Positions 1-7,247 of a DNA stretch of 21,542 nt are shown here, piece by piece. The notes below the pieces were generated by a model. It saw only the letters and a list, made by a program, of their open reading frames with translations. It was not told the origin of the DNA and did not search any database. Origin of the DNA: CAYSPT01 sp964432985. Lineage in GTDB: Bacteria > Muiribacteriota > CAYSPT01. The position numbers and the translations under genes are program-made. Location of the stretch: positions 1 through 21,542 of the forward strand of contig CAYSPT010000081.1 in NCBI GenBank assembly GCA_964432985.1, in the 5' to 3' direction. Positions within the stretch are counted from its first letter, which is position 1; every line of letters starts with the position of its first letter.

Positions 1-230
1 AGATCTACACCAGGATTGCCGGCGCCTATGCCAAGTCGGGCCGCATCGAGGAGGCGGAGAAATTCCTGCTGAACGTCCTTGAGCAGGGCAACCTCGCCCC
101 CTCGCAAAAAAGCAAGATCTACATGGACATGGGTGTCTTCTACAAAGAAACCGGGCAGTTCGAAAAAGCAGAGGAAGCCCTGCTCAAGGTAATCGAGGTC
201 AACAAGGATATTCTCGGTAAGACCGACTGA
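1..230 (+). CDS. TPR-repeat protein, C-terminal fragment
   Basis: The frame is open from the window edge (first whole codon at position 3) to TGA at 228-230, giving about 75 residues; the 5' end lies outside the window. The peptide holds two helix-turn-helix units of tetratricopeptide type: one with IYTRIAGAYAKSGRIEEAEKF and a second with IYMDMGVFYKETGQFEKAEEA. Both show the TPR spacing of small and large residues (G/A-x-x-Y-x-x-x-G-x-x-x-x-A). TPRs are protein-interaction scaffolds, so the partner and process cannot be told from this piece. It converges on rsgA with a 34 bp gap that shows no clear U-tract terminator. Coding status is secure; function is open. Confidence 0.85.
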   Translation, partial: IYTRIAGAYAKSGRIEEAEKFLLNVLEQGNLAPSQKSKIYMDMGVFYKETGQFEKAEEALLKVIEVNKDILGKTD

Positions 231-237
231 ACCGGAC

Positions 238-266
238 GGCGAGCACTCGCTTCGTGGCGAGCACTC
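238..266. repeat. 11-bp direct repeat abutting the rsgA stop codon
   Basis: GGCGAGCACTC occurs at 238-248 and again at 256-266, an 18 bp period. The second copy runs into the rsgA stop codon (265-267 on the minus strand). It is one of several short tandem duplications at gene 3' ends in this window. Confidence 0.8.
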
Positions 267-1323
267 ACTTCTTCTTGAGTTTCATTACCCGTTTGACCAT
301 CTTGCCGAACTTCTTGTCCTTACGGCGCTTATCAAGATATGACATGGTATTGTATTCGGATTCTTTGCGCAGCTTTAAGTAACTCCCGTAACGACCTCGG
401 TCAAGTTCTCCGTTTTCAACCGCTTCGAGCACGGCGCACCCCGGCTCGTGCATGTGGGTGCAGTCCGCGAATCGGCATCGCCGGGACAGTTTCTGGATAA
501 CCTGGAACGTCCTGTCGATGCCGTTTTCCACCCCGATGGTTCCCAGTTCCCGCATGCCAGGGGTGTCCACGATCAAGGCTCCTTGTTCGAGAACAATCAA
601 CTGACGCCTGGTGGTGGTGTGCCTCCCTTTTCCGTCCTTTTCCCTGACCCCGGCGGTGGTAAAACTATCCTTTTCAAGCAGTCGGTTGAGCAGAGTGGTT
701 TTACCTACTCCCGACGATCCCAGAAGGCAATAGGTTGCTCCGGGCAGAAGAAGCTCGAGAACAGCCGTTATTCCCCCGCCGGTCGTATTGCTGAACGGAA
801 CCACCGGGCAGGCGGCGTTCAGAGCGGTCACCCTGGACACTTTTTCCTCGATCTCCCCGGAGTCAAGCAGGTCGCTCTTGCTTAAAAGCACCACCGGCCT
901 GATAGCACTTTCATTGCATATTACCAGGTACCGTTCCAGCCGGCGCAGGTTGAAGTTATCGTCCAGGGACTGCATGATGAACGCGGTGTCGATGTTGGCC
1001 GCAATCAACTGATACTCGATTTTTTTACCCGGCACCTTGCGTTTCAACAACGATTTACGGGTGATTACACCGTGAATAATAGCAAAGGTTCCGTCATCAA
1101 AATAATCGACGAAAATCCAATCGCCAACGGTAGGATAGTCCATATTCGATCCGGCATTGTACATCATCTTCCCGGTAACTTCGGCAGGCAGTTCGCCCAG
1201 TTCGGACCTGATCAGGTAGCTTTCCTTGTCTACCGCCACCACGCGGGCTACACTGCGCCCGGAGTGCGGCGAGGTCGCAGCCTGCTCACGGAACCACTCG
1301 TCGAATCCAAGTTCTTTCAACAT
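265..1323 (-). CDS. rsgA: Ribosome small-subunit-dependent GTPase A (RsgA)
   Basis: RsgA is a cytoplasmic, circularly permuted GTPase that acts in late maturation of the 30S ribosomal subunit. The 352-residue product shows the permuted motif order: G4-like LLSKSDLL, then the P-loop GSSGVGKT (about residues 202-209), then G3 DTPGMRE. It ends with the family's zinc knuckle CRFADCTHMHEPGC (Cys283, Cys288, His290, Cys296) and a lysine-rich tail. An OB-fold-type N-terminal region precedes the GTPase. The frame stays open upstream to 1491, but ATG at 1321-1323 is preferred. It has an AAAGGAG Shine-Dalgarno about 7 nt upstream, begins with the family-like MLKELGFDEWF, and lies on the end of the upstream gene (ATGTTGA, where TGA stops that gene), suggesting coupled translation. 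Length is at the upper end of the normal range. Confidence 0.96.
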   Translation of the reverse strand: MLKELGFDEWFREQAATSPHSGRSVARVVAVDKESYLIRSELGELPAEVTGKMMYNAGSNMDYPTVGDWIFVDYFDDGTFAIIHGVITRKSLLKRKVPGKKIEYQLIAANIDTAFIMQSLDDNFNLRRLERYLVICNESAIRPVVLLSKSDLLDSGEIEEKVSRVTALNAACPVVPFSNTTGGGITAVLELLLPGATYCLLGSSGVGKTTLLNRLLEKDSFTTAGVREKDGKGRHTTTRRQLIVLEQGALIVDTPGMRELGTIGVENGIDRTFQVIQKLSRRCRFADCTHMHEPGCAVLEAVENGELDRGRYGSYLKLRKESEYNTMSYLDKRRKDKKFGKMVKRVMKLKKK

Positions 1324-1646
1324 GATTTGCTCCTTTTGTAGCGCAGGATTTTTGCTGCAATGGCGACTACCACCAGGGCCGCGCCAGCTTCCAGGTACCA
1401 GTTTGACAGGTAGTCGGGAAACAAAATGCTGGGTGTCGACGGCGACCAGACCCGGGCAACCAGGATACTGATAGGACAGGTGAATCTGCACAGCAGCACC
1501 GCTGCTGATTCAATGGCAATCGCCCAGTAACACACGTTGAGAACAACACCTTTCTTGTCAACCCAGTGAGCCCAGATCATGTAAAAAAGACACCCGAAAT
1601 TAAACACGGCTATAACTGAGTGAATAAGCTGGATAAAAAACAACAT
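1317..1646 (-). CDS. Small membrane protein, possibly DUF2784-like
   Basis: A 109-residue hydrophobic protein with three likely membrane helices (about residues 3-26, 33-53 and 83-101) and a basic C-terminus (ILRYKRSKSC). The arrangement of an early Leu/Phe-rich helix, a second helix ending in a Cys-Pro pair (CRFTCPISIL) and an amphipathic stretch before the last helix recalls DUF2784 proteins. That is recollection of a family pattern, not a search. The chosen start, ATG at 1644-1646, has AAGAGG about 10 nt upstream; a longer start at 1706 would fall on the promoter. Its stop overlaps the rsgA start region, so the two genes are probably one transcript. Function is unknown, and a link to ribosome assembly is not implied. 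Confidence 0.75.
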   Translation of the reverse strand: MLFFIQLIHSVIAVFNFGCLFYMIWAHWVDKKGVVLNVCYWAIAIESAAVLLCRFTCPISILVARVWSPSTPSILFPDYLSNWYLEAGAALVVVAIAAKILRYKRSKSC

Positions 1647-1676
1647 GTCATCAGACCTCTTAACCCTTGCCGGTCC

Positions 1677-1706
1677 ATTGTAAACCAGGGCGGCAGTGAT
1701 TTGCAA
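1677..1706 (-). promoter_or_regulatory. Putative sigma-70 promoter for the small membrane protein-rsgA operon
   Basis: On the minus strand, TTGCAA (1701-1706) and TACAAT (1677-1682) are separated by 18 bp, with the start codon about 31 nt downstream of the -10 element. It faces away from the promoter at 1754. Only hexamer similarity supports it. Confidence 0.45.
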
Positions 1707-1753
1707 AAACCGTTCGAGCGGCTGAACAAATCAAATCCGCCACCACTTTTTAA

Positions 1754-1782
1754 TTGACGTTTCCCTTTAAAACCAGTATCAT
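1754..1782 (+). promoter_or_regulatory. Putative sigma-70 promoter for the S51-like hydrolase
   Basis: TTGACG (1754-1759) and TATCAT (1777-1782) are 17 bp apart, each one base from consensus. Transcription would begin near 1789, leaving a leader of about 100 nt. The leader holds a 12-bp palindrome, AATAACGTTATT (1865-1876), directly before the GGAGG ribosome-binding site. Confidence 0.6.
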
Positions 1783-1889
1783 GTATGGACTCTCCAAGCA
1801 GCAGTCGAGCGACCACACACACCAGTCTGCCGACGGTCTGTCTGGAGAATATTTTACACACAGTAATAACGTTATTGGAGGTACAGATT

Positions 1890-2795
1890 ATGAAGGGAAC
1901 AGCACTCGTTTACAGCGCACACGCACCGTGCCACTACATCCACGAGAACCGAATCGTCCAGCGGGCCCTGGAAGGCAAGTACAACAAGAGAATCCTCTTC
2001 CTGCCAATGTCGGAGACCCCTCATCCCAACGGGGACGAATTTCCCAGCCAGCGGTTCGGCTATCACAAGTTCAAATGGTTCTTTGACCGGTACACAAAGT
2101 ATGGGTTAGAGGTAGTACCTTTCTATTATGCCAGCTCTTTGGCAGCTCATGATGTGGAAAAATTGATGAATAATATTCGCTCCAGCGAAGTTGTCTTCTT
2201 CGGTGGCGGGAATCCCTGGACCGGCATGCGGCGGTTTCTGCACCTGGGACAGAAGTTCTACAATGACTCCCACTACATGCACAAGCTCCTCTGGGAGCGG
2301 CAGCGTAAGGGTCTACTGACCGTCGGGTTCAGCGCCGGTGCTGAGCAGTTATGCGACAGCTGTTTCGGGCTTATCAAGGGAGTTGAAGTGTCGCTTCACC
2401 ACGAGTATGGAAGAAGTTCCGTAGTCAGAGACCTGGCCAGGAAACATCCCAGAAGTCTTGCCTTCGGGCTGCCTAACGACTCGGGTATCGAAGCGAACCA
2501 GGGACCGCTTGGAAATGGCGCCCTCTACCAGATCATCGATTTCATCATCGACCGGTCCTGGGACAGGCCCGAAGACCAGTGGCACATAAAAACCCGCGCG
2601 GGTACAAAGATCGATCATTTTTATCCAGACGGCGGTCACTGGGCATTCAATGCCGGTGACAAACTGGTCAGGATCCTCTACCCCAACGGTTTCTACAAGG
2701 CCTGGACCATCTGCGGCGGAAAGATAATGTACTACCGTTCTACCAACCGGGCGCCCTATTCCAGTATTCAGCAAATACTGGAAGCAAACGCTTGA
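1890..2795 (+). CDS. Peptidase S51-like hydrolase (PepE/cyanophycinase type)
   Basis: A 301-residue protein with the layout of the S51 serine peptidases (dipeptidase E, cyanophycinase), which have a class-I glutamine-amidotransferase-like fold with a Ser nucleophile. FFGGGNPWTG (about 104-112) matches the family's GGNT loop. GFSAGA carries the putative nucleophile Ser148. HHEYGRSSVVRDL (His170/His171 and following arginines) fits the catalytic-His segment, and GLPNDSGIE follows where the family usually has an acidic residue, here Asp197. There is no signal peptide, so it is probably cytoplasmic. ATG at 1890 is chosen because GGAGG lies 9 nt upstream; an upstream in-frame ATG at 1785 lies at the predicted transcription start. 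The gene is probably monocistronic, with its own promoter and terminator. Substrate is unknown: alpha-aspartyl peptides, cyanophycin fragments and others are all possible. Confidence 0.82.
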   Translation: MKGTALVYSAHAPCHYIHENRIVQRALEGKYNKRILFLPMSETPHPNGDEFPSQRFGYHKFKWFFDRYTKYGLEVVPFYYASSLAAHDVEKLMNNIRSSEVVFFGGGNPWTGMRRFLHLGQKFYNDSHYMHKLLWERQRKGLLTVGFSAGAEQLCDSCFGLIKGVEVSLHHEYGRSSVVRDLARKHPRSLAFGLPNDSGIEANQGPLGNGALYQIIDFIIDRSWDRPEDQWHIKTRAGTKIDHFYPDGGHWAFNAGDKLVRILYPNGFYKAWTICGGKIMYYRSTNRAPYSSIQQILEANA

Positions 2796-2830
2796 CAAGA
2801 AAACGCCTGATAAGCAAACGCCTGAAATTG
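2786..2830. repeat. Three 15-bp tandem units, each with the in-frame stop TGA
   Basis: Units start at 2786, 2801 and 2816 with the shared core AAACGCYTGA. The first TGA (2793-2795) is the stop of the S51-like gene. The copies place TGA at 2808-2810 and 2823-2825 in the same frame, because the period is five codons. Confidence 0.85.
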
Positions 2831-2844
2831 CATCAGTTGTCTAC

Positions 2845-2880
2845 AAACAGGCAGGTGTCATAGCCTGCCTGTTTTTGTTT
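2845..2880 (+). terminator. Rho-independent terminator after the S51-like gene
   Basis: A perfect 11-bp stem (AAACAGGCAGG at 2845-2855 with CCTGCCTGTTT at 2864-2874) encloses an 8-nt loop and runs into a T-rich tract (TTTTTGTTT). It is the clearest terminator in the window. Confidence 0.9.
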
Positions 2881-2943
2881 GTCGAGAACGACAAAGTAAG
2901 CACGTAACGTAGATAAGCGTGGTGGTGAGCGAGCAGGGACCAT

Positions 2944-2973
2944 TTGACTTTGCCGCTTGCAGTACGATATTAC
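2944..2973 (+). promoter_or_regulatory. Putative promoter for the rmuC-S9 peptidase operon
   Basis: TTGACT (2944-2949) is followed after 18 bp by TATTAC (2968-2973) in an A/T-rich patch, about 33 nt before the rmuC start. TACAAT at 2971-2976 is an alternative -10 with a poorer spacing. Confidence 0.45.
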
Positions 2974-3006
2974 AATATATAGAGAAAGATATTGAACAGG
3001 TGAATT

Positions 3007-4362
3007 ATGGATATGTGGCTACCGATTACGATTGCACTTGTGGGAGGGTTTGCCCTGGGGACGGCCGCTGGTTTTTTACTCGTGAAACGGCAGGAAATGA
3101 AGACTCGTGACCTGGCCGATGAGCTGGCACAAAAGCTGTTTAGTGAAAGTGAAAGCAAACGTAAAGCCGAACTGGACACCGTCCTTGGTAACATGAAAGA
3201 GAGCTTCGGCAGCCTTTCCCTGAAAGCTCTCTCACGCTCCACCGAAGAGTTTTTGAAGCTGGCCAAATCACGGCTGGAGGCCGAGCGTGAGGTCAGCGGC
3301 AAGGAACTGGAGACGAAGAAGAAGCTGATAGACCAGCAGTTGAACCGTATGACCGGTGAGATGGACAAGGTCGCCGCCCTGATGAAAGAACTGGAGAAGG
3401 ACCGCGAGAAAAAGTTCGGCGAGTTGGCCAGCACCCTGGAAGCGGCCTCGAAGCAGACCGCCGAACTCACCAAAACCACCAGCACTCTCAAAGAAGCCCT
3501 GGCCAGCAGCCGGGCCCGGGGCCAGTGGGGCGAGCGCATGGCGGAAGACGTACTCAAGATGGCCGGATTCATTGAGAAGGTCAATTATCTGAAGCAAAAA
3601 GCCATCGAGGGCATCGGATCGCGCCCCGACTTCACTTTCCTGCTGCCCCGCAACCTGAAGCTCAACATGGACGTCAAGTTTCCCCTGGACAACTACGTCC
3701 GGTACCTGGAATCAGATCCCGGTGTAGCGCAGGACAAATACAGGCACGATTTTCTCAGGGACGTCAGGGCCCGGATAAAGGAAGTCACCACCAGGGACTA
3801 TATCAACCCGGAGCAGAACACGGTGGACTATGTACTGCTGTTCATTCCCAACGAGTACATATACTCGTTTATCCACGAGCAGGACAGCACCATCCTGGAC
3901 GAGGGGATCAAAAACCACGTTGTTTTCTGCTCCCCCATCACCCTGTTCGCCGTGCTGGCCGTCATCAGGCAGGCGGTGAACAATTTCGCCCTGGAGCAGA
4001 CATCCAACGAGATGCTGTCATTGTTCGGCCAGTTCCGCAAGCAGTGGAAGGAGTACCTCAAGCAATTCGACAAGGTAGGCAAGCGCATTGAAAGTCTCCA
4101 GAAGGATTACGATACGCTGATGGGGACCAGGCGCAGGCAGCTTGATAAACCACTTGACCGGATCGAAGAATTACGGACCCGCAGATCACTTCCCGTGGCC
4201 CCGGAACCGGTGCCGGCTCCTGGCGAGACCCTCTCCCTCATTGGCGCGGAAGTGAATGATGATAGTGTTTCTACCGGCAACGGCGATGAGCCCGCTTCGG
4301 TCGGAAGCGACGACGATAACAGCAATGAACACGAAACCTCAGAGGTGAACGACCATGGTTAA
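3007..4362 (+). CDS. rmuC: RmuC-family DNA recombination protein
   Basis: RmuC proteins are inner-membrane-anchored coiled-coil proteins with a restriction-endonuclease-like domain; loss of RmuC in E. coli alters inversion between short inverted repeats. The 451-residue product has an N-terminal membrane helix (about 4-26), a long charged coiled coil (about 30-165) and the conserved domain from about 170. That domain includes RGQWGE (171-176), RPDF (206-209) and MDVKFPLDNY (221-230), whose Asp and Lys fit a nuclease-like core. The last 60 or so residues are acidic and low complexity. ATG at 3007 is used; the upstream AGGTG is weak, and ATG at 3013 is a possible alternative. The 3' end overlaps the next gene by 8 nt. 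Confidence 0.94.
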   Translation: MDMWLPITIALVGGFALGTAAGFLLVKRQEMKTRDLADELAQKLFSESESKRKAELDTVLGNMKESFGSLSLKALSRSTEEFLKLAKSRLEAEREVSGKELETKKKLIDQQLNRMTGEMDKVAALMKELEKDREKKFGELASTLEAASKQTAELTKTTSTLKEALASSRARGQWGERMAEDVLKMAGFIEKVNYLKQKAIEGIGSRPDFTFLLPRNLKLNMDVKFPLDNYVRYLESDPGVAQDKYRHDFLRDVRARIKEVTTRDYINPEQNTVDYVLLFIPNEYIYSFIHEQDSTILDEGIKNHVVFCSPITLFAVLAVIRQAVNNFALEQTSNEMLSLFGQFRKQWKEYLKQFDKVGKRIESLQKDYDTLMGTRRRQLDKPLDRIEELRTRRSLPVAPEPVPAPGETLSLIGAEVNDDSVSTGNGDEPASVGSDDDNSNEHETSEVNDHG

Positions 4363-6205
4363 GAAACCGAATATCGATGAAAACGCACCCTGGAAGCAGC
4401 GCTTCCGGATTCCCCGTACCGCCGGTTTGATGATTGCCGAGCACGACCAGGACCGCGGTCTGGCCATCAGCAACCGTTCCGACATATTCCAGCTCTACGC
4501 CTGGGACGTTCCCACCGGCGAGTTGCGGCAGCTGACCCACCGTTCCCACGGCGTTTTCCACGGCCTCCTGTCGCCTGATGGAAAACATGTCTACTATCAC
4601 CACGACGAACAGGGCAACGAAGAGGGTCACATCAGGCGAATTCCCTTCGAGGGCGGAGACGCGGTGGACATTACACCCGACTTTCCTCCCTACTCCATGG
4701 CCGGGCTGAGCATCAGCAAAAACGGGAAGGTGATGGGACTGACCCGGGCTGGCCGGGACGGTTTCTCTTTTCACCTGGCCGAGCTGTCGGATACGGGGGA
4801 ACCCGGTGAGTTCAAGCTCGTACGCCATGAGACCGACATGTTTTTCGGCCCCTCCCTCTCCGCCGACGGATCCCTGGCCCTGATGGTGGCCAGCGAGCGG
4901 CCCAGGAACCTCAAGTACCATTTACTGGTCTTCGATACGGCGAGCTTGGAGCTGGTGGGCATGCTTTCGGACGAACCAGACGGGGCGCTGGAGCGCGGCT
5001 TTTTCTCGCCGATTCAGGGAGACAACCGCGTGCTGGCGGTGACCAACAAGTCCGGGTATCCCCGCCCCTTTATCTGGAACCCTCTGACCGGGGAGCGCCG
5101 CGAGCTGAACCTTCAGCAGCTGGCCGGCGACCTGGTCGCCTTTGCCTGGTCGAAAGACGGGCGCTACCTGCTGATGCGCCACGTTGCCAAGGCGGTCCAG
5201 CACCTGTACCTGTACGATCTTGAAGATGACCGCTTGATTGCTCTTAACCACCCGGCGGGAACCTTCGCCGGCACCTATTTCGGCCCCGGCGAGGAGATAT
5301 TCACCCACTGGATGGATTCGACCCATCCCATGCAGCTCGTGGCCATGGACCGCACCGGAGCAGTCAAGCGGACAGTGATCGGCGCGAAAGAAATACCTCC
5401 CTGCCGGCCCTGGAAATCCATCACCTTCACTTCCAGCGACAGCCAGGAGATACAGGGCTGGCTGGCGGTCCCCGAAGGTCCGGGCCCCTATCCTGTCATA
5501 TTCGATACACACGGCGGTCCCGAGTGCGCCCAGTTGGAGTGTTTCGACTCCGAAAGCCAGGCCTGGCTCGATCACGGGTACGCCTTCATCACCATCAATT
5601 ACCGCGGCTCCACCACCTTCGGCCGCGAGTTCAAGGAAAAGATATGGCAGGACCTGGGTCACTGGGAAGTGGAGGACATGGAAGCGGCCTACCGCTGGCT
5701 GGTCGAAAACAACATTGCCCGGCCGGACCAGGTACTGCTCACCGGCTGGTCCTACGGCGGGTACCTGACCCTGCAGGGACTGGGCGTAAAACCGGACCTG
5801 TGGGCCGGAGGCATGGCCGGAATCGCCATATCGGACTGGCGGATCAACCACGAGGAGAGCAACGAGGCGCTCAGGAGATTTGATGAAGGGCTGTTTGGGG
5901 GCACTCCCGACGAAGTACCCGAGCGATTCGCAAAAAGTTCACCCGTCACCTATGTCGACCGGGTCAAGGCGCCGGTGCTGGTAATCCAGGGCAAGAACGA
6001 CACCCGCTGCCCCCCGCGTCAGATAGAAGAGTACCAGGAGAAACTGCAAGCCCTCGGAAAACACATCGAAGTGATCTGGTTCGATACGGGGCACGCCGGT
6101 TCCGGCGTGGATTTGAACCTGAAGATCAAACACCAGGAGCAGATGCTGACATTCGCCCACACCGTGCTTGGTCAAACAAGCGAGGAGGGTAATGCCAGCC
6201 AGTAA
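4355..6205 (+). CDS. S9-family prolyl oligopeptidase-like peptidase
   Basis: A 616-residue serine peptidase of the prolyl oligopeptidase/acylaminoacyl peptidase type, which typically trims short peptides. Residues up to about 350 are made of repeated beta-strand blades (LSPDGKHVYYHHDEQGN, AWSKDGRYLLMRH and others), the seven-bladed propeller expected of the family. The rest is an alpha/beta hydrolase with DTHGGPE (oxyanion region) and the triad Ser466 (GWSYGGY), Asp549 (QGKNDTR) and His580 (DTGHAG). There is no signal peptide, so it is predicted cytoplasmic. ATG at 4355 lies inside the end of rmuC with AGAGGTGA upstream, giving translational coupling. Why the two would be co-expressed is unclear. 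Exact substrate is not inferable. Confidence 0.95.
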   Translation: MVKKPNIDENAPWKQRFRIPRTAGLMIAEHDQDRGLAISNRSDIFQLYAWDVPTGELRQLTHRSHGVFHGLLSPDGKHVYYHHDEQGNEEGHIRRIPFEGGDAVDITPDFPPYSMAGLSISKNGKVMGLTRAGRDGFSFHLAELSDTGEPGEFKLVRHETDMFFGPSLSADGSLALMVASERPRNLKYHLLVFDTASLELVGMLSDEPDGALERGFFSPIQGDNRVLAVTNKSGYPRPFIWNPLTGERRELNLQQLAGDLVAFAWSKDGRYLLMRHVAKAVQHLYLYDLEDDRLIALNHPAGTFAGTYFGPGEEIFTHWMDSTHPMQLVAMDRTGAVKRTVIGAKEIPPCRPWKSITFTSSDSQEIQGWLAVPEGPGPYPVIFDTHGGPECAQLECFDSESQAWLDHGYAFITINYRGSTTFGREFKEKIWQDLGHWEVEDMEAAYRWLVENNIARPDQVLLTGWSYGGYLTLQGLGVKPDLWAGGMAGIAISDWRINHEESNEALRRFDEGLFGGTPDEVPERFAKSSPVTYVDRVKAPVLVIQGKNDTRCPPRQIEEYQEKLQALGKHIEVIWFDTGHAGSGVDLNLKIKHQEQMLTFAHTVLGQTSEEGNASQ

Positions 6206-6214
6206 CGTTCAGTG

Positions 6215-6242
6215 TTGACACGGCTCTAAAATGCAATATAAT
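6215..6242 (+). promoter_or_regulatory. Consensus sigma-70 promoter for the cyclic-nucleotide-binding pair
   Basis: Both hexamers are perfect: TTGACA (6215-6220) and TATAAT (6237-6242), separated by 16 bp. The predicted start site near 6249 leaves a leader of about 30 nt. The -35 lies within a short dyad, GTGTTGACAC, which could allow repressor binding. It is the closest match to consensus found in the window. Confidence 0.75.
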
Positions 6243-6280
6243 TAAGTGACCAACATTCCAATCATGGGAACGTGAATAGC

Positions 6281-6652
6281 ATGACGCTGGAAGATCTTTA
6301 CGAACAGTTCGGCCAGGAGTACAACAAGGCGAAGATCATTTGCCACGAAGATGCCCCGGGTACAGACATGTACCTCATCCTCGAGGGCAAGGTCATGGTC
6401 TACAAACAGGGGCCACCTCCTGTTTGTGACAGGATCAATATCGCTACTCTGGGGACGGGTGATTTTTTCGGTGAGATGTCGCTGCTGGAAGGCTTCCCCC
6501 GCAGCGCCAGCGTGCAGGCCATGACCAAGGTCCGGGTGCTGGTCGTCGATCTTAAAGTCCTGGAAAAATTGTTCAAAATAAAACCGGACTTTTCCATCAA
6601 GATGTTCAAGAAATTTTCCGAGCGTCTGCGAAAAAGCGAGTGTTGGTTGTAA
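6281..6652 (+). CDS. Stand-alone cyclic-nucleotide-binding-domain protein 1
   Basis: A 123-residue protein that is nothing but a CRP/cNMP-binding beta-barrel domain. It has the phosphate-binding cassette GDFFGEMSLLEGFPRSASV, with Glu65 and Arg74 in the positions that contact the ribose and cyclic phosphate in cAMP/cGMP-binding members. No helix-turn-helix follows, so it is not a transcription factor by itself; such proteins usually act as regulatory subunits or partners. ATG at 6281 is preferred over GTG at 6272 because it aligns exactly with the start of the downstream paralogue. The ribosome-binding site is weak. The last codons and the stop are part of a 17-bp direct repeat. Ligand is unproven. 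Confidence 0.85.
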   Translation: MTLEDLYEQFGQEYNKAKIICHEDAPGTDMYLILEGKVMVYKQGPPPVCDRINIATLGTGDFFGEMSLLEGFPRSASVQAMTKVRVLVVDLKVLEKLFKIKPDFSIKMFKKFSERLRKSECWL

Positions 6653-6668
6653 GCTAATGTTGGTTGTA
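6641..6668. repeat. Direct repeat spanning the CNBD-1 stop codon
   Basis: TGTTGGTTGTA occurs at 6641-6651 and 6658-6668, a 17 bp period. The first copy contains the start of the TAA stop (6650-6652); the second reads TAG at the same place but in another frame relative to the gene. Confidence 0.8.
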
Positions 6669-6693
6669 GAACCGGTATGTGGAGCTGTTGATT

Positions 6694-7059
6694 ATGGGAC
6701 AAAATGCCCTGTTTGAAAAATACGGCCGTGTCTTCAAGCCCAAAGAGCACATTTGCCGTGAAGGCGAAACGGGCAAGGAGATGTACCTTATTCTAGACGG
6801 CGTAGTTGTTGTCTACAAGGGCACGGACATGAAAACCATTGCCCGTCTCGGCGCCGGTGATTTTTTCGGTGAAATGTCCCTGCTTGAAAACCTACCCCGG
6901 TTTGCCAGCGTTCAGGCGGTAAGCGAGGTCAAGGTACTGGTCATCAACCTGCACATATTGGAGCAGTATGTAGCCATCAATCCCGGTTTCGGAATTACCA
7001 TGCTGAAGAAGTTCTCAGGCCGTCTGCGCAAGTACAAGCTTTACGAGAAAAAGGAATAA
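6694..7059 (+). CDS. Stand-alone cyclic-nucleotide-binding-domain protein 2
   Basis: A 121-residue paralogue of the preceding gene, 41 bp downstream in the same direction and probably on the same transcript. The two align without gaps over their first 40 or so residues (MYLILEG versus MYLILDG). They share GDFFGEMSLLE and the PR-x-ASVQA segment, with Glu60 and Arg69 as the ligand-contact residues. It also lacks a DNA-binding domain. ATG at 6694 has GGAG 9 nt upstream; a further in-frame ATG at 6679 is less likely because it breaks the alignment with the paralogue. The C-terminus is short and lysine-rich. The pair looks like a recent tandem duplication, perhaps forming a heterodimer; that is inference. 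Confidence 0.85.
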   Translation: MGQNALFEKYGRVFKPKEHICREGETGKEMYLILDGVVVVYKGTDMKTIARLGAGDFFGEMSLLENLPRFASVQAVSEVKVLVINLHILEQYVAINPGFGITMLKKFSGRLRKYKLYEKKE

Positions 7060-7094
7060 CTCTCAACCGTAGTGTTATTCTGACTACCTTACCG

Positions 7095-7247
7095 CCGGAA
7101 GCAACCCATTTTTTTCAAGGCAGCTGTATAGCTATTGGGAATGCACCACACCCGGAAGCAACCCTTTTTTTTCAAGGCAGCTGTATAGCTATTGGGAATG
7201 CACCACACCCGGAAGCAACCCTTTTTTTTCAAGGCAGCTGTATAGCT
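7095..7247. repeat. 57-bp tandem repeat at the 3' end of the SGNH hydrolase gene
   Basis: Units of 57 bp begin at 7095 and 7152, and a third partial unit at 7209 merges into the gene near 7247. Copies differ by about one base (CCCA versus CCCT before a T run). Each unit holds the last codons of the minus-strand gene, and the gene's stop TAG is at 7189-7191. The two outer units are therefore duplicated gene ends lying beyond the stop. Copy number may be mis-assembled, since the unit is close to a common assembly k-mer. Confidence 0.85.

Noticed and set aside
448..885. Plus-strand open frame opposite rsgA
   Set aside because: It is antisense to the conserved GTPase motifs and has no ribosome-binding site or family resemblance.
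1324..1491. A 56-residue N-terminal extension of RsgA
   Set aside because: It would overlap the upstream gene deeply and is not RsgA-like. ATG at 1323 has a good ribosome-binding site and a family-like N-terminus.
4922..5851. A 309-codon minus-strand open frame opposite the S9 peptidase gene
   Set aside because: It is antisense to a gene with a complete propeller and catalytic triad, and has no start signal or motif of its own.
7054..7080. GAATAAC/GTTATTC inverted repeat after CNBD-2 as a terminator
   Set aside because: The stem is only 7 A/T-rich bp, it includes the stop codon and is not followed by a T-tract.
7089..7188. Extension of the SGNH protein through the repeats to 7089
   Set aside because: It exists only because the N run shifts the frame. 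Collapsing the 55-bp duplication gives a stop at 7189-7191.
7095..7247. CRISPR-like array
   Set aside because: The units are directly tandem with no spacers, and they derive from the end of the neighbouring gene. The 18-nt array at 16229-16336 is rejected as CRISPR for the lack of spacers too.
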